Source: Clostridiales bacterium | Lineage (GTDB): Bacteria; Bacillota; Clostridia; Lachnospirales; Cellulosilyticaceae | Length of the DNA: 30,985 nt | Direction: 5' to 3' | Assembly: GCA_019418225.1 (NCBI GenBank) | Contig: DYCF01000044.1 | Coordinates: 11,484-42,468, forward strand | Shown: piece by piece, positions 15,956-23,391 of the stretch | Position numbering within the stretch: position 1 is the first letter of the stretch | Layout of the letters: every line of letters starts with the position of its first letter | Notes under the pieces: model-generated | What the model was told of the DNA's origin: nothing | Seen by the model: only the letters and a program-made list of their open reading frames with translations | Database searches by the model: none | Made by a program: the position numbers and the translations under genes

Positions 15956-16734
15956 AATATTATGTGGTAGATGCCTTTACAGATGAAGTCTTTAGAGGAA
16001 ATCCAGCTGGGGTATGTTTATTAGAAGAAAGAATCTCAGATGAAATCATGCAAAAGATTGCATTTGAGAATAATCTCCCAGAAACAGCATTTTTATTAAA
16101 GGAAGCAGGCAAGTATTATTTACGATGGTTTACACCTGAAGTAGAAATTGATTTATGTGGTCATGCCACATTAGGTACAGCTTATGTGATGATGAATCTG
16201 GTAGATTCAAGCTTAAAGCATATTGCGTTTGAAACCCAAAGTGGAAAGTTAAGTGTAGAACGGGATCAAGATGTTTTCATAATGAATTTTCCAAGCAGAA
16301 TGCCTACCCCAGTAGCTCAAGATAAGTTGTTAGAGGAAGCGTTGGGGTGTAAGGTCTTAGAAACATATTTATCTAGAGATTTGGTTGTAGTTGTTGAAAA
16401 TGAAGAGAGTGTACAGAATCTAAATGTAAATATGGATTTAATGTGCAAAATCAGTAAGGATATAGCCTTTGGGGTTATTGTAACAGCTAAAGGTACGACA
16501 TGTGATTTCGTTTCTAGATTTTTTGCCCCTAATGCAGGCGTAAAAGAGGATCTAGTAACAGGATCTTCTCACAGTACACTCATACCATTTTGGAGTAAAC
16601 GTTTAAATAAGACAAAACTGATAGCAAAACAATTATCGCCAAGGGGAGGTACCTTAATCTGTGAAGATTTAGGTGAACGCGTTAGTATAGGTGGCAAGGC
16701 AATTTGTTATTTAAGCGGAGAAATTAGATTATAA
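15952..16734 (+). CDS. PhzF-family isomerase/epimerase-like protein
   Basis: This 260-residue protein of the phenazine-biosynthesis PhzF family has the diaminopimelate-epimerase-like fold. Family signatures are VDAFTDEVFRGNPAGVCLLE at the start, the catalytic glutamate E44 in NNLPETAFL, and DLCGHATLGTA at about residues 66-76; NAGVKEDLVTGSSH near the end completes the active-site set. Bacterial members outside phenazine producers have largely unknown substrates. It overlaps the PfkB kinase gene by ATGA-type four-base coupling, so both proteins may act on the same metabolite. No phenazine genes are nearby. Confidence 0.92.
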   Translation: MKYYVVDAFTDEVFRGNPAGVCLLEERISDEIMQKIAFENNLPETAFLLKEAGKYYLRWFTPEVEIDLCGHATLGTAYVMMNLVDSSLKHIAFETQSGKLSVERDQDVFIMNFPSRMPTPVAQDKLLEEALGCKVLETYLSRDLVVVVENEESVQNLNVNMDLMCKISKDIAFGVIVTAKGTTCDFVSRFFAPNAGVKEDLVTGSSHSTLIPFWSKRLNKTKLIAKQLSPRGGTLICEDLGERVSIGGKAICYLSGEIRL

Positions 16735-16839
16735 GAAAACCTACTTAACGTATGATCACTATTAAAAAATTATTGAAGTTGATACAATCATAAGGTAATC
16801 AGTATAAGTTCTAAGAGCATCAATTATATAAAAAAATTA

Positions 16840-17193
16840 ATGTTAGTAATAATGATAAGTGTACAAGTTTTAGCTATTACAACGCTGGCACAGCCTGTTG
16901 AAGAAGATACACTAAAAGTATTAGGGACAAAAGAGAATCATATGGAATACAGCAGAGGCATATTTAAAGCTTATACGAATGGAAAATATACGTTTACATT
17001 AAATAGTAATAAGATAGAAATAGCGAACATAGATGGAAAGAAGAAAATAGAAAGCTTACAACCTATTACTATAAAAGAGGGGAATATGTATATTGCAATA
17101 GAAGACTTAGCAAATGTATTAGATGGAGAACTTGAGGGAGAGGCTGACACTAAAATACTTTACGTACCAATAAGTGTCTGGGTAGAGAATTAA
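16840..17193 (+). CDS. Small secreted protein with copper-amine-oxidase N-domain-like fold
   Basis: This frame of about 117 residues has a hydrophobic signal peptide (LVIMISVQVLAITTLAQ). The segment FTLNSNKIEIANIDGKKKIE through PITIKEGNMYIAIEDLANVL and ADTKILYV has the pattern of Cu_amine_oxidN1 domains found in secreted Clostridia proteins. There is no ribosome site before the ATG at 16840. The frame stays open upstream to about 16783 and would give the more natural signal sequence IKKLMLVIM, so the true start may be a non-ATG codon or the gene may have lost its 5' end. The function is unknown. Confidence 0.6.
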   Translation: MLVIMISVQVLAITTLAQPVEEDTLKVLGTKENHMEYSRGIFKAYTNGKYTFTLNSNKIEIANIDGKKKIESLQPITIKEGNMYIAIEDLANVLDGELEGEADTKILYVPISVWVEN

Positions 17194-17231
17194 TTCAAAA
17201 TGAAAGAGTGTAAAAAGTCCATTAACTTGTC

Positions 17232-17340
17232 TATTGAACTCACTACCAAAAAGTGCTACAATCATAAAGTAGTTAAATTCTGACTACACTAACTAAATAT
17301 GCACGCATAGTTCAGCTGGATAGAGCGTCTGACTTCGGAT
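17232..17340 (+). repeat. Left 109-bp flanking repeat of the element (att-like, broken tRNA-Arg)
   Basis: This copy is identical to 30444-30552. It contains the promoter TTGAAC (17234-17239), 17 bases, TACAAT (17257-17262), and the 5' half of tRNA-Arg (17301-17340) through the anticodon loop. After 17340 it departs from the intact tRNA, but CAGAA and then GCGTGTGT (acceptor-like) follow at once. It therefore also looks like a tRNA with the T-arm deleted. It marks the left boundary of the accessory element. Confidence 0.85.
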
Positions 17341-17395
17341 ACAGAAGCGTGTGTAAATCTAATAAACATTGAAAATTGAACATTTGAATATAGAT

Positions 17396-17442
17396 AAGAG
17401 CATCTGACCTTTGGTTGAAAAATAACTAGGTCAGATGCTCTT
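17396..17442. terminator. Strong terminator/inverted repeat at the left end of the element
   Basis: Perfect 15-base arms, AAGAGCATCTGACCT (17396-17410) and its complement (17428-17442), are followed by T's. It would stop readthrough from the truncated tRNA promoter into the integrase gene. The arms contain TCAGATG, which also occurs twice in direct repeat near the right end. Confidence 0.85.
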
Positions 17443-17476
17443 TTTTGCGTCTGAAAAAAGGAGATTTAAAGACGAA

Positions 17477-18418
17477 ATGGCAAAGAGAATAACGCTTACA
17501 AATACCAAGATTACATCTTTACAAGATGCTTCAAATGAGTTCTTGAACCATTGCACAGCTAAGGGGTTAGCACAGCCTACTCTTAAGTTTTATAGGAGCA
17601 ATATTGAGTGGTTCTTTGAGGTGATAGATGGAGAGACACTATGCAGTGAGATTGGCAAAGAGACTATTGAAGATTACACACTATACTTACAAAACCAAGA
17701 GAAGTATGCTAAGAACTCTATTAGAACAATGATAAGAGCCATAAGAGCTTTTATGTACTTTTGTATGGATAGAGAGTATGTGAAACGCTTTAAGATTATC
17801 CTGCCTAAAGAGGAAGAGGTAGTAAAAGAAACCTACACACATGATGAAATAGCTAAGCTCCTAAAGAAGCCTAAGAAAAAGAACTTCAATGAGTATAGAT
17901 GTTATACAGGGATTGCACTGATGTTAGGAACAGGAGCACGTATTAATACAGTGATTAATATCAAGGTGGGAGATTTAGACTTTGATAATAACTGTATCTT
18001 TTTCAGAGTCACAAAGAACAAGAAAGTACAGGTTATGCCAATGTCTAGCACTCTTAAGGAAATCCTTACAAACTACCTTAAACTATGGAGTCATACAGAG
18101 GAGGACTATCTGTTTTGTAATGCTTACAGACAGAGAATAGGCGCAGATGGCTTTAAGCATGAGATTGCCAAGTACAATAGGTCAAGAGGTGTGAGCAAGA
18201 CGAGTTGCCACCTCTTTAGACATACATTTAGTAAGTATTATGTCATGGGTGGTGGAGATATTTTCAGGCTTCAAAAACTCTTAGGGCATAGCACCTTAGA
18301 TATGGTGAAAAAGTATGTAAATATGTATGGCAATGACTTATCAGATGGCTTTGAGCAGTACAGTGCCTTAGAGCAATTTAGTAGAAAAAAAGCTAGAGTA
18401 AAACTTAAACAGGGATAG
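17477..18418 (+). CDS. Tyrosine recombinase/integrase
   Basis: This XerC/D-like integrase of about 313 residues would insert and excise the element. An N-terminal SAM-like core-binding domain spans about residues 16-105, and the catalytic domain about 120-300. The catalytic set is complete: Arg in GTGARINTVINIKVGDL (about 155), Lys in KNKKVQVMP, HLFRH (about 245-249), His in LLGHSTL (about 271) and the nucleophile Tyr in VKKYVNMY (about 280). The ATG at 17477 is preferred because AAGGAGA lies about 12 bases before it; the ATG at 17435 is inside a terminator stem. Its position directly inside the left tRNA repeat is typical of tRNA-integrating elements. Confidence 0.93.
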   Translation: MAKRITLTNTKITSLQDASNEFLNHCTAKGLAQPTLKFYRSNIEWFFEVIDGETLCSEIGKETIEDYTLYLQNQEKYAKNSIRTMIRAIRAFMYFCMDREYVKRFKIILPKEEEVVKETYTHDEIAKLLKKPKKKNFNEYRCYTGIALMLGTGARINTVINIKVGDLDFDNNCIFFRVTKNKKVQVMPMSSTLKEILTNYLKLWSHTEEDYLFCNAYRQRIGADGFKHEIAKYNRSRGVSKTSCHLFRHTFSKYYVMGGGDIFRLQKLLGHSTLDMVKKYVNMYGNDLSDGFEQYSALEQFSRKKARVKLKQG

Positions 18419-18454
18419 AAACAACACTAAAAAACTTAGAACAGGAGATAAAAC

Positions 18455-19339
18455 ATGCCAAAGATAATCACACTAGAAAGTTTTAATACTGTACAGTTCT
18501 ATCAAATACCACAGGCTTTCTATCACAATCCAAAGTATTATGGTATGAATCCATCTTCTAGAGAGACCTATGCTATGCTACGTAATCTGCTTCCCCTTTC
18601 AATCAATAATGGATGGATTAATGAAGAGGGAGAAATCTATGTGAAGCTCAGCAGAGAGAAGCTCATGCTTAGATTAGGAATTGGCAAGGATAAGATGGTC
18701 AAAGTATTCAAAGAGCTAAGAGACCTTGGACTCATTATAGAGAAACGTATAGGCTGTAATAAGTGCAATGAAATATACCTCTGTGAAGCAGATGACCTTA
18801 ATGAGATTTACTCTGATGAAGAGCTTTTAAATCTACTAGAAGAAGATGAAAAAGAGGACGCAAAGCCACAGCCATCAAGGACTTCTATAAAGAAGAAATC
18901 TGAACCTCTGAAAAAACGAAGTCAGGACTGCGACAAATCCGAGGTCAAAACCTCTGAAAAACAGAGCCATAATAAGAATAAGATTATTAAAACTGAGATA
19001 AATAAGACTAAGACAATAAAACAACAACAACCTAAAGAAAAAGAACAGGTGGTTGCTGTTAATTGTCATGCCCATTTGCCAGTAGTAGATAAAGAGCTTA
19101 TTGAAGAATATAGAAGAGCATTTGGTAGAAGACCAAGTCAAAAGGCTAAGGAGTCATTGGTGAGTTACTTGACTAGGTTTGAAAGAGATGTAGTGATTCA
19201 TGCTATAGGGTTAGCAGGTGAAAAGGGGAAAGGGTTTGATTATGCTCAAGGAGTGTTTAGAAAGTGGACAGAGAATGGAGCGTTTACTTTTGATGAAATA
19301 TTTGAGTATGATGAGAGATATAGAGAAATGTATAAATGA
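18455..19339 (+). CDS. RepA_N-type replication initiator
   Basis: This 294-residue protein has an N-terminal domain (about 8-108) that matches RepA_N initiators of Gram-positive plasmids: FYQIPQAFYHNPKYYGM, then SRETYAMLRNLLPLSINNGW, KLSREKLMLRLGIG and KVFKELRDLGLI, a winged-helix arrangement. A charged linker at about 130-200 follows. A DnaD-like C-terminal helical domain (LIEEYRRAFGRRPSQKAKES to YAQGVFRKW) occupies about 205-290. It starts 36 bases after the integrase and has AGGAG upstream, so the two probably form one unit. It suggests that the element can replicate, at least transiently, when excised. No clear origin iterons were found next to it. Confidence 0.85.
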   Translation: MPKIITLESFNTVQFYQIPQAFYHNPKYYGMNPSSRETYAMLRNLLPLSINNGWINEEGEIYVKLSREKLMLRLGIGKDKMVKVFKELRDLGLIIEKRIGCNKCNEIYLCEADDLNEIYSDEELLNLLEEDEKEDAKPQPSRTSIKKKSEPLKKRSQDCDKSEVKTSEKQSHNKNKIIKTEINKTKTIKQQQPKEKEQVVAVNCHAHLPVVDKELIEEYRRAFGRRPSQKAKESLVSYLTRFERDVVIHAIGLAGEKGKGFDYAQGVFRKWTENGAFTFDEIFEYDERYREMYK

Positions 19340-19444
19340 TGGATGTTAGGTAAAATGAATGTCGAAAGATGAAGAACGCTTTTTGTTGAGGATTAAGAAG
19401 GGAGAGGAATATAATTAAAAGAAAAAGGAAAAAGGGGGAAGATA

Positions 19445-20128
19445 ATGTTACAGTTAATAATGATAGGGCAAGAAAACTCAAAAATAGATATATGTGAAGA
19501 AGAAGCCAAAAAGTTATTAATAGAATTAAGGAGGAGGGTAAATATCACATATAGAATTAGGATTAGGGCTACTGATAGACTTAAGAGACTAAATGAGGAA
19601 AGTCAAAGAGTAAATGTATATTATTCTGCATTAGTTACAGGAGGCTCAGTACTAACATTAGCAATAGATACGTGGGATAAGGCTTCATCAATATTGTTGA
19701 TTGCTTCTATAACATTAACTTATTATATGTTTTACATAGCTCAGAATAATTATAAAGAACGGGCGTATAGAATGGAAGAAAGTTTTAAAGCATTAGACAA
19801 GTTAAAGAATATGATTGATATTAGGCTAAAAGCTAAAGATGAAAAGATAACGTATAAAGATTGTAAAAATTTATATAAGTTATACGAACAGATAATTGCA
19901 GATATTGAAAATCATGAACCAATAGATTATGCAGTTTTTAAAATGGATGAATTTAATAAAAAAGATAAGATGCAGCTAACAGAAATAGAAAAAGAAGAAC
20001 TACAAAGGGTTAAAAAACAATTGAAGAATTATAGTTGGAAGATTAAATGGAATTATATATTTAAATATGGAATTATACCATTAGCTATCTTGGGAATTTG
20101 CGTTATAACAATAAATTTTACTAGGTAA
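19445..20128 (+). CDS. SLATT-domain membrane protein (candidate defence effector)
   Basis: This 227-residue protein has the SLATT pattern: an amphipathic helix (RRRVNITYRIRIRATDRLKR), two membrane helices (about 57-75 and 80-99), then a long charged helix (YKERAYRMEESFKALDKLK). A third hydrophobic segment lies at about 205-225. SLATT domains were defined by comparative genomics as two-helix membrane proteins in bacterial conflict systems and are predicted to form pores that stop or kill an infected cell; direct proof is limited. GGGGGAAG precedes the ATG. A partner gene follows after 38 bases, then a 27-bp palindromic terminator, so these two genes form a compact module. Confidence 0.75.
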   Translation: MLQLIMIGQENSKIDICEEEAKKLLIELRRRVNITYRIRIRATDRLKRLNEESQRVNVYYSALVTGGSVLTLAIDTWDKASSILLIASITLTYYMFYIAQNNYKERAYRMEESFKALDKLKNMIDIRLKAKDEKITYKDCKNLYKLYEQIIADIENHEPIDYAVFKMDEFNKKDKMQLTEIEKEELQRVKKQLKNYSWKIKWNYIFKYGIIPLAILGICVITINFTR

Positions 20129-20166
20129 TATAGTTCAAAAACAATAAGAATGAGGGGGATAAGTAA

Positions 20167-20934
20167 ATGAATAGGATAATGATATTAACAATTGATGAAA
20201 AATTAAGGTTTACAGAATCTGAGCCTAAAAGATTATTTCAAGGGATGTATACTGTAGAAGAAGAAACACCAGAGTTAGGAGAGATATTACATGGGTTAAT
20301 CATGCCTATAATAGGGGATGGTATGGTTATGGAGATTAGAGGATTAAAGGAAGTTTTATATGTAGATATTGAAATGACTAGGAGAAAATATAACTTAGGA
20401 GAAATTATAGAAGCGATAAATAGTAGATTTAAAGAAAGTATTCAAGAGATAGAAGAGAACGAAAAGAATTATGAATATGTATACATACAATGTCATGGAG
20501 CTATATTACAAGAGGAAGATAAGGTTGGAGAAAGTATAAAGGAATTTATAAAAGAATCCCAATTGAAAGTGGTTGGATGTATGGATGAGTGCCGAATATA
20601 CGAGCAAGGGGCTAGTGCTTGGTTTTTTCAAGGGATTGTAATGATAGCAGTAGAAATGGGCGCAGTTGCAATAGCTGATAAGTTGAAGAGATGGTTAGAA
20701 GAGAGGGAGGAATTTAAGGAATATGCTAAAGTTGGAACATTAGACTCAAAGAGATTACGCAAGAACTTAGCATATATATTAGATGATAACAAGGTGTATA
20801 AGTATGATATTATAAAATGCAATAGATTAGATGATGAAGAATATATAGTAGAAATGCGAAATAAATATAACACATATGAGTTAATATGTAATGAAAACGG
20901 GGATATTAAAGATAAGAGTATAACAATAAAGTAA
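20167..20934 (+). CDS. Unknown partner of the SLATT protein
   Basis: This 255-residue protein is not recognised. GAGGGGGATAAG precedes the ATG, and it is the second gene of the SLATT unit. Visible features are a beta-strand-like segment ending in CHG (YVYIQCHGAIL, H110), then LKVVGCMDECRIYEQG (D140, C142) and a hydrophobic helix AWFFQGIVMIAVEMGAVAIA (151-170). The order hydrophobic strand-HG followed by hydrophobic strand-DxC resembles caspase/CHAT peptidase dyads, but the spacing between His and Cys (32 residues) is short, so this is only a weak hint. The C-terminal 70 residues look like a small beta-rich domain. A sensor, regulator or antitoxin for the SLATT protein is the contextual guess. 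Confidence 0.6.
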   Translation: MNRIMILTIDEKLRFTESEPKRLFQGMYTVEEETPELGEILHGLIMPIIGDGMVMEIRGLKEVLYVDIEMTRRKYNLGEIIEAINSRFKESIQEIEENEKNYEYVYIQCHGAILQEEDKVGESIKEFIKESQLKVVGCMDECRIYEQGASAWFFQGIVMIAVEMGAVAIADKLKRWLEEREEFKEYAKVGTLDSKRLRKNLAYILDDNKVYKYDIIKCNRLDDEEYIVEMRNKYNTYELICNENGDIKDKSITIK

Positions 20935-20943
20935 AAGTGAAAT

Positions 20944-21010
20944 TTTAATCTATAAAAAGGTATGAAATCAGAGTGTAAAAATTTGATTTCATACCTTTTT
21001 ATAGATTAAA
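20944..21010. terminator. 27-bp perfect palindromic terminator
   Basis: Arms 20944-20970 and 20984-21010 are perfectly complementary over 27 bases with a 13-base loop. It is long for a terminator but has A and T tracts suited to stopping transcription both ways after the SLATT module. Confidence 0.85.
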
Positions 21011-21161
21011 TAAAAGTTTGAAAATTTAATCATTTACAAGAAGAAAAGAAGACTGAAAAGTGTATTGAATTTTAAGGCTTTGATAGTCAAAGGATTGAAG
21101 GCACTTGACAGAGAGTCAATTCAGTTTTTTAAAAAACTTTCTGAAAATAAAAAAATTATGA

Positions 21162-21190
21162 TTGACTATAAAAGTTGTTTAAGATATACT
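21162..21190 (+). promoter_or_regulatory. Promoter of the DEAH helicase gene
   Basis: TTGACT (21162-21167), a 17-base spacer and TATACT (21185-21190) lie about 80 bases before the helicase start. Confidence 0.7.
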
Positions 21191-21272
21191 GCGTTATGTA
21201 AACAACGTTGATTTATATCAATAGCAGAAAGTGCTATGTAATAATAAAAAGCTAACGCAGGAGATGACATCT

Positions 21273-22718
21273 ATGGCACAAAGAGTATCAGATATAATCA
21301 AGGCTCATGATATAGAGCAATGGCGAATAGGTGATAAGATTTTAATTAATGCAAGAACAGGAAGTGGAAAAACTTATTTTGTAAAAAACAAATTGATATA
21401 TTATGCAGATAACAATAAGAATCGTATATTATTTCTTTCAAATAGAAAAAGTCTACAAGAGCAAGTGTTTAATGAATTAATACATGAAGGTAAACAAGAG
21501 TATATCGAATGTATGACATATCAAAAACTTGAGCAAGACATATTAAATGAAGTCGTTGATTTAAGTAGATTCAAGTATATTGTTTGTGATGAGGCTCATT
21601 ATTTCTTTATGGATTCAACCTTTAATCATATGACTAATTTAAGTGCAAATTACATTAAGGATTGTACTAATGATAAGGTAGTCATATTGATGAGTGCAAC
21701 ACCTAGAAGGATTAAATCGTATTTTAAAGTTTCACCTAAGCAAGTTTATCAAATTGATTCAGATTATGATTATATAGGTCAGATTTATACTTATAGAGAA
21801 AATGACGCAATAATAAAAATGCTTAACACTCTACCTAAAGGTGAGAAAGCTATCTTTTTTACTACGGCTGAAAAGGCGTATGAGGCATCTCAAAAGATTT
21901 TTGATTCTTGCTTTATTTGTAGTAGTTCTAACAATAGAAAAAGGAGTATTAATAAAGAAGAGTTAAGGAGCATTCAAGAAGATAGTAGGTTTACCAGCAG
22001 AGTATTATGTACAACAACTGTACTAGACAATGGGGTAAATATTATTGATGATCAAGTTAAGCATATTGTGATAGATATGATAGATGTGGATACAGTGATT
22101 CAGTGCATTGGAAGAAAACGAGTAATATCAGCTAATGACAGAATAACATTGTATATTGCATATAAAAGTTATCATAGTATAAAAACAATTTATAACAAAG
22201 TCTGTAAGGATTTAGAGCAAGCTCTTTACCTAAGAGACCATGGAGAAGAGGCATTTAGAAAACAGTATAGAAAGCAGACGTATAATAAGCGAATTATTGA
22301 TATTGATACAGAGAGCATAAAAATTAATGATGTAGCTGCTTGGAAATATTCAGAGCTTAAGAAGGAATATGAGTCAATGCTTATGTGCTCAGAAGGATGG
22401 CTAAAAGTGTTACTTGAAGAAATGAAGTTGGGAGGGAGACATGTTCGAAAACTTGAGCAAACATTAGACAGTAAAGCATTAAAGCAATACCTAGATAGTA
22501 TCATTAATGTGAAGATATTTGGGCAAGAAAAAGAGCAAGTGAGGCAATCAATTTTACAACAAATGGTGGGCAAAATCGAAAAGAACCAAAAGAAGTTAGG
22601 ACTTAAGAGCATAAATGCCATATTAGCTGATTTAGGGATTCCTTATATCTTTGAGAGTTATAAAGAGACTAAAGGAGAAAGACGAAATCAGCAGTATTGG
22701 ATTTTACATATGGCTTAA
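21273..22718 (+). CDS. DEAH-box superfamily 2 helicase
   Basis: This protein of about 481 residues carries superfamily 2 motifs: motif I ARTGSGKT (about 27-34), motif II DEAH (106-109) in KYIVCDEAHYFF, motif III MSATP, motif V TTVLDNGVNI and motif VI QCIGRKR. The remaining C-terminal 150 residues are helical and charged. It would use ATP to remodel nucleic acid. The ATG at 21273 has AGGAG at 21259-21263; a GTG 14 codons upstream is possible but poorly supported. Similar stand-alone helicases occur in Firmicutes integrative elements and phages near replication genes. The role here, replication or defence, is not settled by the sequence. Confidence 0.88.
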   Translation: MAQRVSDIIKAHDIEQWRIGDKILINARTGSGKTYFVKNKLIYYADNNKNRILFLSNRKSLQEQVFNELIHEGKQEYIECMTYQKLEQDILNEVVDLSRFKYIVCDEAHYFFMDSTFNHMTNLSANYIKDCTNDKVVILMSATPRRIKSYFKVSPKQVYQIDSDYDYIGQIYTYRENDAIIKMLNTLPKGEKAIFFTTAEKAYEASQKIFDSCFICSSSNNRKRSINKEELRSIQEDSRFTSRVLCTTTVLDNGVNIIDDQVKHIVIDMIDVDTVIQCIGRKRVISANDRITLYIAYKSYHSIKTIYNKVCKDLEQALYLRDHGEEAFRKQYRKQTYNKRIIDIDTESIKINDVAAWKYSELKKEYESMLMCSEGWLKVLLEEMKLGGRHVRKLEQTLDSKALKQYLDSIINVKIFGQEKEQVRQSILQQMVGKIEKNQKKLGLKSINAILADLGIPYIFESYKETKGERRNQQYWILHMA

Positions 22719-22831
22719 GTTTTTGCTCTAGAAAGTGGCGATTATGTATTATAATAATTAATACTATTTGGAGCAAAGCATATAGAAAGAAAATGAAATT
22801 TGGATACATTTACTATCTTTGTATAAGGGTG

Positions 22832-23036
22832 AGACGTTACGTTAAGGATTAATCTGCATAAGTTGCGTTCCCCATGGTCACTTACTTATAGCACATATAA
22901 TCCTAAAAGTAACGTCTTATGGATAAAATCATTTTTAGCTTTTGTCTACGTTCGCAAGCTCACTTCGTTACAAAAAGCTAAAAGATGATTTATCCATGCA
23001 TATGAATTGTTTTAGGATTAGGGTAGTTTAAACTAC
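22832..23036. repeat. Overlapping inverted repeats with mutually exclusive pairing
   Basis: In the gap between the helicase and a small frame, AGACGTTAC (22832-22840) plus AGGATTA (22845-22851) pairs with TAATCCT (22898-22904) plus GTAACGTCT (22909-22917). The shared segment AATCCTAAAA (22899-22908) pairs equally with TTTTAGGATT (23010-23019). Inside that second hairpin, ATGGATAAA-type arms around 22919-22945 pair with 22970-22997, with a loop rich in CTACGTTCGCAAGCTCACTTCG. A perfect 14-bp palindrome, GTAGTTTAAACTAC, lies at 23023-23036. Candidates are a leader switch, an origin or a transfer site. The stretch 22719-22831 shows nothing else. Confidence 0.7.
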
Positions 23037-23090
23037 ACAAATCAGTTTATAAAATAATCGATACGATAAGAAATTATAGGAGGATTAATT

Positions 23091-23279
23091 ATGAGTGGAT
23101 TAATAACAGAAAATGAAGATGGAAATATTGTTGTGTTTAATAGTAGGACAGGAGAATATACTGTATATACTGAAACTATAGAACCGGAAGAGTCAGTAGA
23201 AACAGGTAAAAAACAAGAACCTACTATGGCAAAGGTTGATGATGACATTTTAGAATGGTTTTTATCATTTGGCCTTTAA
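23091..23279 (+). CDS. Small acidic hypothetical protein
   Basis: This 62-residue acidic protein is not recognised (MSGLITENEDGNIVVFNSRT at the start, DDDILEWFLSFGL at the end). A strong TAGGAGGATTAATT ribosome site at the proper distance and a terminator directly after it argue that it is a real gene. It follows the switchable hairpin region. Element-borne small acidic proteins may regulate or mimic DNA, but there is no direct evidence here. Confidence 0.6.
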   Translation: MSGLITENEDGNIVVFNSRTGEYTVYTETIEPEESVETGKKQEPTMAKVDDDILEWFLSFGL

Positions 23280-23293
23280 GAGGTTAATTATTT

Positions 23294-23335
23294 TAAGAGC
23301 TAACGAAATTTCAATGTTCGTGGCTCTTATTTTTA
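23294..23335 (+). terminator. Intrinsic terminator
   Basis: TAAGAGC-ACGAA arms (23294-23306) pair with TTCGT-GGCTCTTA (to 23329), followed by TTTTTA, just after the small acidic gene and before the convergent endonuclease gene. Confidence 0.8.
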
Positions 23336-23391
23336 TGTGTATAAAAGATTTGATTTTTATTGTTACTTATGTACTAATTTGAGATACACAC

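Noticed and set aside
15952..16734. Phenazine biosynthesis locus
   Set aside because: A single PhzF-family gene coupled to a PfkB kinase, with no other phz genes, does not support phenazine production.
17301..17361. Left tRNA-Arg as a functional tRNA
   Set aside because: The T-arm is missing, so no cloverleaf can form.
17435..17476. Upstream ATG start for the integrase
   Set aside because: It lies in the 3' arm of a perfect terminator stem; the ATG at 17477 has its own AAGGAGA.
20167..20934. Firm assignment as a caspase or CHAT protease
   Set aside because: Only an HG and a DxC are seen, with 32-residue spacing shorter than usual; kept as unknown.
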